From: JACCZX01 sp040003315
GTDB lineage: Bacteria > Pseudomonadota > Gammaproteobacteria > Burkholderiales > Burkholderiaceae_F
Length of the DNA stretch: 64,000 nucleotides
Assembly: GCA_040003315.1 (NCBI GenBank)
Contig: JBDUCU010000002.1
Span: 9,320 to 73,319 of the forward strand
Reading direction: 5' to 3'
The position numbers and the translations under genes are program-made. Each line of letters opens with the position of its first letter. Position 1 is the stretch's first letter. A model generated the notes under the pieces. It was given only the letters and a program-made list of their open reading frames with translations, ran no database searches and was not told where the DNA came from. Below are positions 25,145-33,105 of the stretch, piece by piece.

Positions 25145-25489
25145 ATGATCACCTGCTTCATTCGCTACGAGATCGACCCGTTTCAGCGCGACGCTTTCAA
25201 GGACTACGCGAACAATTGGGCGCGCATCATTCCGCGCTGCGGCGGCGACCTCGTCGGCTATTTTCTGCCGCACGAAGGAACGAACAACATTGCGTGGGGA
25301 TTGATCGAATTCGACAGTCTGGCCGCGTACGAGTTGTACCGGGCACGTCTGAAGGCAGACGCGGAAAGTCGCGCGAACTTCGCCTTCGCGCAGGACAAAC
25401 GCCTGATCCTGCGCGAAGAGCGAACCTTCCTCGAAACGGTCGATAGCACGTTGCGCGGCGTAGCTGCGCGCCCCGCGCGGGCAACATGA
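25145..25489 (+). CDS. NIPSNAP-family protein
   Basis: A 114-residue ferredoxin-like dimeric alpha/beta-barrel protein: MITCFIRYEIDPFQRDAFKDYANNW, then GGDLVGYFLPHEGTNNIAWG. NIPSNAP proteins have no settled enzymatic role. The ATG at 25145 begins right at the first beta strand. It lies divergent from the ArsR-type gene and ends directly against the 3' end of the aldehyde dehydrogenase gene. It may be an accessory to either neighbouring operon. Confidence 0.8.
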   Translation: MITCFIRYEIDPFQRDAFKDYANNWARIIPRCGGDLVGYFLPHEGTNNIAWGLIEFDSLAAYELYRARLKADAESRANFAFAQDKRLILREERTFLETVDSTLRGVAARPARAT

Positions 25490-26857
25490 TCACGCGCTCT
25501 TCAGATGCCACGCTTTCGGGCGCGTGAATGTTTCGATGCCGTAAGTGGACAGAGTCAGCCCGACTCCTGAATGTCCGACGCCGCTCCACGGCAGGCGCGG
25601 ACTGACCCTGTCGCAGCAGTTCAGGTACACGGTTCCGGCGCGCAGTTGCACGAGCAGTCGTTGCGCCGATTGCTCGTCTCGCGTGTACAGACCGGCGGTC
25701 AAACCGTATTCGCTATCGTTCATCAGCCGTAACGCCTCGGTATCGTCGGCCACTTTCTGAATTCCGATGATCGGACCGAAGCTTTCTTCTCGCATCACTT
25801 CCATCGAGTGGTCGACGTTTACCAGAACGGTAGGCTCAAACCAATTGCCCTCGCGCGCGATGCGAGCGCCGCCGATCAGCAGTCTGGCGCCCTTAGACAC
25901 CGCGTCGGCCACTTGCCGCTCAAGAACCTCGAGCTGCGGGCCGCGTGTCAATGGACCGATATAGGTGTCTTCAGCCGCGGGATCGCCGGCCTTGAAGCCT
26001 GACACCTCCCTCACAAAAGCGTCGACAAACTGATCGTGGATCGACTGATGGACGTAGATACGCTCGACCGAACAGCAACTCTGGCCGGTGTTGTACATCG
26101 CACCATCAGCCAGCGATGCTGCGGCGCTGGCGACGTCGACATCTTCACGAACATAGACCGGATCCTTGCCACCGAGTTCGAGTTGCAGCTTCATCATCCT
26201 CGGACCCATCTCGCGGGCGATTCGTTGTCCAGTGGCGTAGGAGCCGGTGAAAAACACGCCGTCGATGGGCTGTCTGATCAACTCGGCGCCGACTGCGCCG
26301 CCGCCCGCGATGACACTGAATATCGAAGCCGGTACGCCGGCTCGATGCACCAACTTGCCAATCTCGATTCCCGTCAGCGTCGCAAACTCTGACGGCTTGT
26401 ACAGCACCGCATTGCCGGTTAGCAGCGCTGGCACGAACACGTTGCCGCCCACGAAGTAAGGATAGTTCCATGCAGAGATGTTGGCGATCACACCGAGCGG
26501 CTCGTGCGAAATCCGCTCGCGCACCCCGCCTTCGTCATGCACGCCACGCGGCGTTATCACCGCCTCGGTTTCTTTGAGAAAGAAATCGATCCGGGCGGGC
26601 AAGCCGCTGATCTCGTTTCTCGCCTGCCGGATCGGCTTGCCGGTTTCAGACGTCAAGATGGCTGAGAGCCGCTCGACGTCGCTCACCAACGCGTCGCGAA
26701 AACGTACCAACACGGCGGCGCGGGTCGCCAATGGAGTTGCAGCCCACGCCGGTTGCGCGGCGCGCGCGGCCTGGTATTTGGCTGCGATTGACTCGGAGTC
26801 GTCTTCACGCAGCTCAGCAATCGTCGACCCGGTCGCAGGATTTCGAACCGTCAGCAT
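25490..26857 (-). CDS. Aldehyde dehydrogenase family protein
   Basis: A 455-residue NAD(P)-dependent aldehyde dehydrogenase. The catalytic Cys lies in NTGQSCCSVERIYV, the general-base Glu in LELGGKDPV, and the cofactor loop is FTGSYATGQRIA. Start MLTVRNPATGSTIAEL at 26857 is chosen because it sits one base after the puuD-like stop; a longer frame would overlap that gene. It is the last gene of the set binding protein - Fe alcohol dehydrogenase - PuuD-like amidase - this gene. In PuuC-like fashion it may oxidise a gamma-glutamyl aminoaldehyde; the substrate is inferred. Confidence 0.85.
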   Translation of the reverse strand: MLTVRNPATGSTIAELREDDSESIAAKYQAARAAQPAWAATPLATRAAVLVRFRDALVSDVERLSAILTSETGKPIRQARNEISGLPARIDFFLKETEAVITPRGVHDEGGVRERISHEPLGVIANISAWNYPYFVGGNVFVPALLTGNAVLYKPSEFATLTGIEIGKLVHRAGVPASIFSVIAGGGAVGAELIRQPIDGVFFTGSYATGQRIAREMGPRMMKLQLELGGKDPVYVREDVDVASAAASLADGAMYNTGQSCCSVERIYVHQSIHDQFVDAFVREVSGFKAGDPAAEDTYIGPLTRGPQLEVLERQVADAVSKGARLLIGGARIAREGNWFEPTVLVNVDHSMEVMREESFGPIIGIQKVADDTEALRLMNDSEYGLTAGLYTRDEQSAQRLLVQLRAGTVYLNCCDRVSPRLPWSGVGHSGVGLTLSTYGIETFTRPKAWHLKSA

Positions 26858-27648
26858 CCTTGCCCACCCGGGCCCGTTGCCTGTTTCACTGCAATGTCCA
26901 GAAAACCTTTCAAAATCGGATCGCCCGACAGCGTGTCGCTGCTTTTCCAATCGAGAAACTCAGGATGCCACTGGACTGCCGACAGATACGAGGCTCCGGT
27001 CCAGCGCATCGCTTCGACCACGCCGTCATCGGGCGAAATCGCTTCAACCGTGAAATCATCGGCGACTTCTTTGACTGCCTGATGGTGAACGCTGTTGACG
27101 CGGGCGCGAGTGATGCTCGGGTACAGCGCCGCCAACTGTGTGCCCGCCACGAACTCGATCTCGTGGAAATTCTGATCGTACAAAGCCGCGTCGCGATGCG
27201 TCAGGCTGCCCGGTTGCTGCGTCGTTATGTCCTGATACAAAGTGCCGCCGAACGCGACGTTGATCACCTGCAAGCCCCTGCATACGCCGAGCACCGGCTT
27301 GCCGGCGTCGATGAACGCTCGCATCAACGCGATCTCGTATTCATCGCGCACCCGATCGCCTTGCCATTCGGGCCTGAGGGGCTCCTCGCCGTAGCTGCCA
27401 GGCCAGACATCGGAGCCCCCGTGCAGAATCAGTCCATCCAGCCATGCGGCATATTCGGCCAGAGTGATGTCGCCTCGCCGCGTCTCGCCTTCGGGTGAAG
27501 GCACCATGACCGCCAGCGCACCGCCGGCGTGCACCCAATGCACGATCGATTGCTCGACGTATTGCAGTGTCTTACCAGTGAACACTGGGCGGTTCGGATC
27601 GGCATGCAGGAAGCACGCCGAAATGGCGATACGCGGTCGCGCCTTCAC
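26851..27648 (-). CDS. PuuD-like class I glutamine amidotransferase (gamma-glutamyl amide hydrolase)
   Basis: A 265-residue hydrolase of the peptidase C26 family, which includes gamma-glutamyl-GABA hydrolase PuuD. The nucleophile Cys lies in VLGVCRGLQVINVAFGG and the His/Glu pair in AVQWHPEFLDW. N-terminal RPRIAISACFLHADPNRP is the normal family start. The GTG at 27648 overlaps the stop of the alcohol dehydrogenase gene as GTGA, and the next gene starts one base after this stop. The tight packing with two dehydrogenases supports hydrolysis of a gamma-glutamylated acid made by them. Confidence 0.85.
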   Translation of the reverse strand: MKARPRIAISACFLHADPNRPVFTGKTLQYVEQSIVHWVHAGGALAVMVPSPEGETRRGDITLAEYAAWLDGLILHGGSDVWPGSYGEEPLRPEWQGDRVRDEYEIALMRAFIDAGKPVLGVCRGLQVINVAFGGTLYQDITTQQPGSLTHRDAALYDQNFHEIEFVAGTQLAALYPSITRARVNSVHHQAVKEVADDFTVEAISPDDGVVEAMRWTGASYLSAVQWHPEFLDWKSSDTLSGDPILKGFLDIAVKQATGPGGQGC

Positions 27649-28778
27649 ATTGCCTGCTCGAAAAAGCGCGAGAAATCCGCCCGCGTCACAGGCCTCGGGT
27701 TGGTCTGATGGCAGATGTCCTTTTGCGCGATCTCGACCAGCGCTGCGATTTGATTTGCGTTTACACCGACCGCGGACAACGATGGCGCAATTCCGATCTC
27801 GCGTTTCAGTCGCATCAGCCACGGGACGAAGTCTTCCGCGGCGCCGGCGTTGGCCACCCGCGCCAGTTCGGCAAACTTCGGCCGCGCAACTTCGAAGTTG
27901 AATCTCATCACGGGCTCCAGCATCAGTGCGTTCGCCAGACCGTGATGCAGATCGCATACGGCGCCCAGGGCGTGAGCGCACGAGTGAACTGCGCCGAGGT
28001 CCTTTTGAAACGCAATCGCGCCCATCATCGACGCCATCATCATGTCGGCGCGTGCAGCCAGGTTGTGTCCGTCCCTGACAGCGGTCGACAATGCCCTCGC
28101 GGCGATCCGCACACCTTCAAGTGCGATTCCATCGCACAGCGGGTGAAACGCAGGCGACAGGTAGGACTCGATGTTATGCGTCAGCGCATCCATGCCAGTC
28201 GCTGCCGTGACGGCCGCGGGTAGATCGAGCGTCAGTTCAGGATCGGCAAACACGGCCCTCGCCAGTAATTTAGGCGAGAAAATGACCTGCTTGATGTGAG
28301 TCGTGTCGTCGCTGACGACGCTCGATCGACCCACTTCGGAGCCGGTGCCGCTGGTGGTTGGCACTGCAACGATGTAAGGCAACTCATTAACGATGGGCCG
28401 CACGTGCGGGTGATCCCACGCATATTCGACGATGTCCCCATCATGGACGGCCATCAACGCGACCACTTTGGCGACGTCGAGCGCAGCACCGCCTCCGATG
28501 CCAATTACCGAGTCGGCCCGGTGCTCCAGAAACGCCGCACGCCCCTGCATGACCTGCGACGCGGTCGGGTTGCCGCGCACGCCGTCGTATACGTGCGCGT
28601 CGATCCCTGCACCTAGAGCGGTTACGAAATCCTTCAGCACCGGCAGCGCTGCCAGCGCCCGGTCGGTGACGACGATCGGCCGCGCAAATCCGCGCTCGCG
28701 CAGATGCTCGGCGACGTGCTGGCTTGCGCCGGGTCCAAAATGAATTTCGGTCGGAAATGAAAACCGCGTGATGGTCAT
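27645..28778 (-). CDS. Iron-containing alcohol dehydrogenase
   Basis: A 377-residue group III dehydrogenase. It shows the nucleotide loop IGIGGGAALDVAK, the TTSGTGSEVGR segment, the metal residues in GMDALTHNIESYL (Asp, His), and the second set in VHSCAHALGAVCDLHHGLAN. It interconverts an alcohol and an aldehyde with NAD(P). Twelve bases separate it from the upstream binding-protein gene, and it is coupled to the PuuD-like gene downstream. The alcohol is unknown; a gamma-glutamyl amino alcohol would fit the next two genes. Confidence 0.9.
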   Translation of the reverse strand: MTITRFSFPTEIHFGPGASQHVAEHLRERGFARPIVVTDRALAALPVLKDFVTALGAGIDAHVYDGVRGNPTASQVMQGRAAFLEHRADSVIGIGGGAALDVAKVVALMAVHDGDIVEYAWDHPHVRPIVNELPYIVAVPTTSGTGSEVGRSSVVSDDTTHIKQVIFSPKLLARAVFADPELTLDLPAAVTAATGMDALTHNIESYLSPAFHPLCDGIALEGVRIAARALSTAVRDGHNLAARADMMMASMMGAIAFQKDLGAVHSCAHALGAVCDLHHGLANALMLEPVMRFNFEVARPKFAELARVANAGAAEDFVPWLMRLKREIGIAPSLSAVGVNANQIAALVEIAQKDICHQTNPRPVTRADFSRFFEQAM

Positions 28779-28790
28779 TGCAGTATCCGG

Positions 28791-30371
28791 TCAGTTTATG
28801 CGGACCCAACGCAGTTCAACTACATCGTTCGGCCACTGCACCGCGTCGATGTTCGGGCGCATCACCCATGTCAGTTTGCGACGATATAGCGGCAGCAGCG
28901 GCAGATCGGCATTCATCATGCGCAAAGCGTCGCCGGTCAAGGTGCGCCGTTTGGCCAGATCGGGCTCGACGCGAATCGCGTCGATCAGTGCATCGAGTTT
29001 AGAGTTCGAATAGCGCCCGCCGTTAAAGGCGCCGCTGCCGGCTGCGTCAAAGGTTCGGACGATGTTGTTGAACATGACCCAGGGATCGGTGCCGGGACTC
29101 CAGCCGAACTCGAAGAAGCTGGTGGTGGCCTGCGTCAGTTTTGGAAAGAAGGTGGAACTGGGCGAAGGTTGAAACGAAACGCGGATACCCACCTGCGCGA
29201 GCATCGCGCTGATGGCCTGGCACACCGCCGCCCGAAAGGTGATGTTGACGCAATCGAGCGCGACGTCGAAACCTTCACCGTAGCCGGCTTCCTTCAGCAG
29301 GCTGCGCGCGGTCGATGGGCTGTACGGCAGACGTTTATCGAGCTCGGGCAAATATCCGTCAACCAGCGGTGACACATGCCCGCCTGCCGGCGTGGCTTGG
29401 CCGCGCAACACCTTGGAAATGATGGCGTCGATATCGATTGCGTGATAGATCGCGTGGCGCACTCGCACATCTTTGAACGGATTGCGTCCCTTGATGTCGG
29501 AAGATTGCAGCTCCGTGCGCGCCTGATCGAAGCCCAGATACTGCGTGCCGATGTCGCTCGTTTCGAGCGACTTCAGAGACGAATCGCGCTTTAGCCGCGC
29601 AACATCCTGAAACGGCGGATCGATGACGAAGTCGACCTCGCCCGATGCCAGAGCGGCAAGCCGTGTCGCGTCGGCCTGGATCACCGTGTAGATCACATCG
29701 GTGAGATTGCCGATGCCGGCGAGCCCTTTGCCCCACCAGTTCGGGTTGGCTTCAAGCACCACGCGCCTGTCCTGCTCGTACGTTTTCAACACGAATGGTC
29801 CCGTGCCATTCGCGTTGCGCACCGCGTAGGTTTCCTGTTTGCCGTTGTAGTCCTGAGGCAGCGTCACGCCGTTTTTCTCAGCCCACTGCTTGCTCATCAT
29901 CGCGACCAGCCATAGCTTGTCGGGCAGGATCGCATCGGGCGCCGCCAGCTGAAAGTCGATCGTCAGCGAGTCGACCTTGTTGACGCGAACGACGCCGCGC
30001 AGCTGGCTGGCTCGCTGCGAAGTCTTCGCCAGCGCGCGCTCGATCGAAAACACGGCATCGTCCGCGGTGAACGGAGTGCCATCGTGAAACCTCACGTTCG
30101 GTCTGAGCTTGAACCTCCACTGCGTCGGAGTCATTGCCTGCCACGACACGGCGAGCGAAGGTTCAAGCTTGAAGTTGCGATCGCGATTGAGCAGACCTTC
30201 GTAGATTTGCGTCACGACGCGCGTTTGGTAGAGCAGCGCAAGCGAGTGCGGATCCAGCGAATTCGGATCGAACGCGCTTGCGAGCCGCAGTGTCTTGGCG
30301 GACACGTTCGAGGCGAGCAACAGCGCAGCAAGCAGCGCTGTTGCAAGATGGAGCGGCGAACGTCTGCGCAT
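28791..30371 (-). CDS. ABC transporter periplasmic binding protein (DppA/family 5)
   Basis: A 526-residue exported protein with signal peptide MRRRSPLHLATALLAALLLA and cleavage after NVSA near residue 25. The family-5 signature LEPSLAVSWQ and FKLRPNVRFHDGTPFTADD is clear. Such proteins bind peptides, opines or other nitrogen compounds. No permease or ATPase gene is nearby, so it must use components encoded elsewhere. It is the first gene of the leftward catabolic set, which implies that its ligand is the compound broken down. Confidence 0.88.
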   Translation of the reverse strand: MRRRSPLHLATALLAALLLASNVSAKTLRLASAFDPNSLDPHSLALLYQTRVVTQIYEGLLNRDRNFKLEPSLAVSWQAMTPTQWRFKLRPNVRFHDGTPFTADDAVFSIERALAKTSQRASQLRGVVRVNKVDSLTIDFQLAAPDAILPDKLWLVAMMSKQWAEKNGVTLPQDYNGKQETYAVRNANGTGPFVLKTYEQDRRVVLEANPNWWGKGLAGIGNLTDVIYTVIQADATRLAALASGEVDFVIDPPFQDVARLKRDSSLKSLETSDIGTQYLGFDQARTELQSSDIKGRNPFKDVRVRHAIYHAIDIDAIISKVLRGQATPAGGHVSPLVDGYLPELDKRLPYSPSTARSLLKEAGYGEGFDVALDCVNITFRAAVCQAISAMLAQVGIRVSFQPSPSSTFFPKLTQATTSFFEFGWSPGTDPWVMFNNIVRTFDAAGSGAFNGGRYSNSKLDALIDAIRVEPDLAKRRTLTGDALRMMNADLPLLPLYRRKLTWVMRPNIDAVQWPNDVVELRWVRIN

Positions 30372-30489
30372 CGCTGCTAGTCTGGCATGCCGCAGCCCCT
30401 GACGGTGGCCACACTAGACAAGCGAGACTGCAGCACAGATCCAGAAACCCGACGCGCTTCCTGCGCCGACTCCCCCTGATTCGCCCTTA

Positions 30490-30783
30490 CTAGTTGATGT
30501 CCCCGCTTTGATGGCGGCGACTTTCAACCGCAGCACTTGCGTCCGCTCGCTTGGCGACGACCTTCGGATCGGTGCCTTTGGCGGACGCTTCGTCGCGGGT
30601 AACTGCAGGCGTTTCTGTCCGTGGCGATGGCATTTTCAAACGCAGCGATGGAGTCGCGTCCAGCACTTCGTAAGTAAAGGGACTGGTGGCGGGCTCCATC
30701 GAAGGACGCGTCGCTACCGATTCGGCCATCGCACCGCACGAGACGAGCGTTAAAGCAGCGGCAACAAGAATTCGATTACGCAT
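30490..30783 (-). CDS. Small exported protein of unknown function
   Basis: A 97-residue protein with a clear signal peptide (MRNRILVAAALTLVSCGAMA, cleavage before ESVATRPS). The mature part is short, polar and rich in Pro, Thr, Ala and Lys, with no cysteines or recognised motif, and is probably disordered. The divergent AraC gene begins 107 bases away, and the two may share a control region. I recognise no family. Confidence 0.55.
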   Translation of the reverse strand: MRNRILVAAALTLVSCGAMAESVATRPSMEPATSPFTYEVLDATPSLRLKMPSPRTETPAVTRDEASAKGTDPKVVAKRADASAAVESRRHQSGDIN

Positions 30784-30890
30784 TTGGACTCCTCAAGTTA
30801 ACGGCTGTGATCGGATTGACACAGCACGATCAATGAGGCGTACAGTGCGCCGCGTGGGTTGGAATAAAAAGACCTATCCTTCCAAATTAT

Positions 30891-31931
30891 ATGTCGAATC
30901 GTTCAGGCCCTCCGAAGACCCGTCGCAGTTCAGCGTCGCCCGCGCGGCCGCGCCTGAAACTCACCGCGCCCGCGCGCGCGCCCTATGATCTGCTGACCGA
31001 CGTGATGGACCAGGTTCGCCTGGAATCGACTGTCTATTTCGTCCTCGAGACCCGCGCGCCTTGCGCAATCTCGATCGCGCGGCCCGGGCGTTCGCCTTTT
31101 TACGCAATCACCGCCGGGACGTGTCAGCTGGTTCTGGGGCGAAAGGTGTATCAGCTGAGCGAAGGTGACTTTGTGCTTCTCCCCAGCGGCGCAGCGCACA
31201 TCATGCGTTGTACTGCGGATGCGCCGCCGGTGGCGCTCGACGATTGGATGCAGCTGCACCCAAAGAGCGAGTCGGGCTTCGTGCGAATCGATGGTCCAGG
31301 GCCGACGCTGTGCATCACTGGCGGCTTCTTCTCGTTCACCGCACTGAAAGCCAATCCGATGTTCGACGTGCTGCCGCCGATCATTCACCTTCGGGGCGAC
31401 GATCCCTATGTGCAGGAGTGGCTCGAACCGACGTTGAGATTCATACACGCCGAAATTGCGTGTCGTCACCAGGGATCGGAAACCGTCTTGCGAAGGATGG
31501 CCGACGTGCTGTTCATTCAGGCGGTACGCGCGTACGCCGCGCAGCACGCGTGCGCGACCAGCTGGCTGCGCGGGTTGAGCGACCATCGTGTCGGCAAGGC
31601 GCTCGCACTACTGCACGATCGATACGCCGAACCGTGGACACTCGAATCTCTTGCACGTGAAGTTGGAACGTCGCGCACGGCGCTGGCAGTGCGCTTCAAG
31701 GAACTGGTCGGAGAGGCACCGATGGCTTACCTGACCCGTTGGCGCATTACACGTGCGGCGAATCGGATGCGCAGCGAACGAATCAATCTGTCCCGGCTGG
31801 CGGAAAGCGTCGGCTACAACTCGGATGCCGTGTTCTCGAAGGCGTTTCGACGAATTACCGGGCAGTCGCCTGGAAAATATCGTCACTCCGCGGATGCCAC
31901 TGAGTTGCTGGCATTACGCAGCGCCGCGTGA
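30891..31931 (+). CDS. AraC-family regulator with cupin sensor domain
   Basis: A 346-residue regulator. Residues about 30-215 form a cupin-6-type sensor (DLLTDVMDQVRLESTVYF, then YAITAGTCQLVL and LSEGDFVLLPSGAAHIMR). Residues about 235-335 carry two helix-turn-helix units (WTLESLAREVGTSRTALAVRF and LSRLAESVGYNSDAVFSKAF) ending with the family block GQSPGKYR. It resembles regulators next to oxidoreductase genes in Proteobacteria. The ATG follows an A+T-rich patch. Targets are unknown; the small exported protein and the binding-protein operon are the nearest candidates. Confidence 0.85.
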   Translation: MSNRSGPPKTRRSSASPARPRLKLTAPARAPYDLLTDVMDQVRLESTVYFVLETRAPCAISIARPGRSPFYAITAGTCQLVLGRKVYQLSEGDFVLLPSGAAHIMRCTADAPPVALDDWMQLHPKSESGFVRIDGPGPTLCITGGFFSFTALKANPMFDVLPPIIHLRGDDPYVQEWLEPTLRFIHAEIACRHQGSETVLRRMADVLFIQAVRAYAAQHACATSWLRGLSDHRVGKALALLHDRYAEPWTLESLAREVGTSRTALAVRFKELVGEAPMAYLTRWRITRAANRMRSERINLSRLAESVGYNSDAVFSKAFRRITGQSPGKYRHSADATELLALRSAA

Positions 31932-32087
31932 GGACCGCGCCCCGACCGACGGCGGCGATCCGGGGGAATCGCGCACCGCCGACCGGAAACTCGGCCGTTC
32001 TTCACTTCTTCTTTCTGCACGCACCCCATCGATGGCGCGTCACCCCTAGCGAGCTTTGGCTGCAGAAGCCGGATGCGCCGCTGCCGC

Positions 32088-32219
32088 CTAGACGGCGAAT
32101 ACACCGGCGTGCTCGACTAGTTCGATCACGAACCCAAGGTGCGTTACAGCGACCGTGGCGACGATGATCAAGACATAGAAGAAGTTGTCCTTGCTCGAGA
32201 ATCGATCATTGCGTTTCAT
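32088..32219 (-). CDS. Small predicted membrane protein, 43 aa
   Basis: A short frame MKRNDRFSSKDNFFYVLIIV... with a polar, basic start and one hydrophobic segment (about residues 13-36), ending EHAGVFAV. It has a good ribosome-binding site (AAGAGGAG, eight bases before ATG 32219). The leftward terminator at 32255-32286 lies just upstream, so expression would need its own start or read-through. It is not a shadow of any gene. I do not recognise a family; evidence is the start signal and the hydrophobic profile. Confidence 0.45.
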   Translation of the reverse strand: MKRNDRFSSKDNFFYVLIIVATVAVTHLGFVIELVEHAGVFAV

Positions 32220-32239
32220 GACACAACTCCTCTTAGGAA

Positions 32240-32286
32240 AAAAAGCACAAACAAAAAGCCCGGAGGCGTTCAGCGATCCGGGCTTT
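32240..32286 (-). terminator. Leftward intrinsic terminator
   Basis: AAAGCCCGGA (32255-32264) pairs perfectly with TCCGGGCTTT (32277-32286), giving a 10-base stem and 12-base loop. On the minus strand the stem is followed by TTTTTGTTTG and a further T-run, a textbook rho-independent terminator. It sits between two small leftward reading frames and ends about ten bases before the ribosome-binding site of the second one. Confidence 0.75.
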
Positions 32287-32306
32287 GGTTGCCAGCTGAG
32301 GTTCAG

Positions 32307-32474
32307 CTACACGCCTGAACCTCCGCTCGGATCAATCCTCAGCACGGCCGCACCGAACAGCTGTTGCCCGGCGCTGAACGCAACGACGCCGGTCACCGAC
32401 ATCGCGCGCCCACCGCCCATCGTCGCGAACTGAAGTCGCGCCGAACGTGGCATAAGGCTGCACAGGTTGAACAT
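32307..32474 (-). CDS. Small open reading frame, 55 aa
   Basis: The frame begins MFNLCSLMPRSARLQFATMG and ends LRIDPSGGSGV. A strong ribosome-binding site (GGAGG, seven bases before ATG 32474) and the terminator 21 bases past the stop codon support real expression. The peptide is Gly/Ala/Val rich with no clear membrane segment or motif. It could be a short protein or a leader peptide controlling the terminator. Function unknown. Confidence 0.4.
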   Translation of the reverse strand: MFNLCSLMPRSARLQFATMGGGRAMSVTGVVAFSAGQQLFGAAVLRIDPSGGSGV

Positions 32475-32625
32475 CTCAAGACCTCCACTAACCGGCTAAT
32501 CGCCGGGAAACGAAATATACGGCTGCCGCTTTATTTGTCGAAGTATTTTGCGCGTGAATATTCCGTAGTGTTGCGCGCGCGCAGCGCTAATATGCGCAGC
32601 AGATGTCGTCACGAGGAGGAAAAAA

Positions 32626-33105
32626 ATGAAGAAATTGCTGTTGATCGGTATTGCTTGCGTGGGGCTGCTGTCTGGCTGCGCTCACTTTCAAGATGCAAGA
32701 CTCGGGCTTGAAGGTTTTAACCCTCGGGTGATCCGGCAACCGCAACCACTTTTGCCGAACGTCTTTGTTGTGAATAGTCGGCTCGTGGTCGATCAGGAGC
32801 CGATTCGGATTAGCAGGCGAGAGGTCGGGCACGATGGTCGCGTGACTATCTCGTGGGCACTGGCAGCGGGGAGCCCATACACGTTCGCAAATAAAGGTAT
32901 TGAGTTTCCTCGTGAACCGAACAAAGGAAAGCAACCACCTGAACTCGATTGTCGCGTCCAAGGTTCTGCGCGAAAAATAGCCGAATGTACCTTCAGACCG
33001 CCTGTTGGGCGATCGGAATTCAAGTACACCATCTACGTACAGAACCCGCAAAACAAAAGCGAGGTGATCGAGCCTCTAGACCCGTACGTCGTAAGCGACA
33101 TTTAG
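32626..33105 (+). CDS. Small lipoprotein of unknown function
   Basis: A 159-residue protein with a clean lipoprotein signal (MKKLLLIGIACVGLLSGC, lipobox LLSGC, Cys18). The mature part looks beta-rich and has three further cysteine-free segments ending YVVSDI; I recognise no family. Ribosome-binding site GAGGAGG precedes the ATG. Its codon use is more A+T-rich than the surroundings (my hand count of 32881-32940 gives 26 G+C of 60). Its last 30 bases overlap the 3' end of the convergent cyclase gene. Confidence 0.72.
   Translation: MKKLLLIGIACVGLLSGCAHFQDARLGLEGFNPRVIRQPQPLLPNVFVVNSRLVVDQEPIRISRREVGHDGRVTISWALAAGSPYTFANKGIEFPREPNKGKQPPELDCRVQGSARKIAECTFRPPVGRSEFKYTIYVQNPQNKSEVIEPLDPYVVSDI

Noticed and set aside
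32185..32433. Rightward 82-codon frame across the terminator
   Set aside because: It crosses the terminator stem, has no ribosome-binding site and lies antisense to the better-supported small frames.
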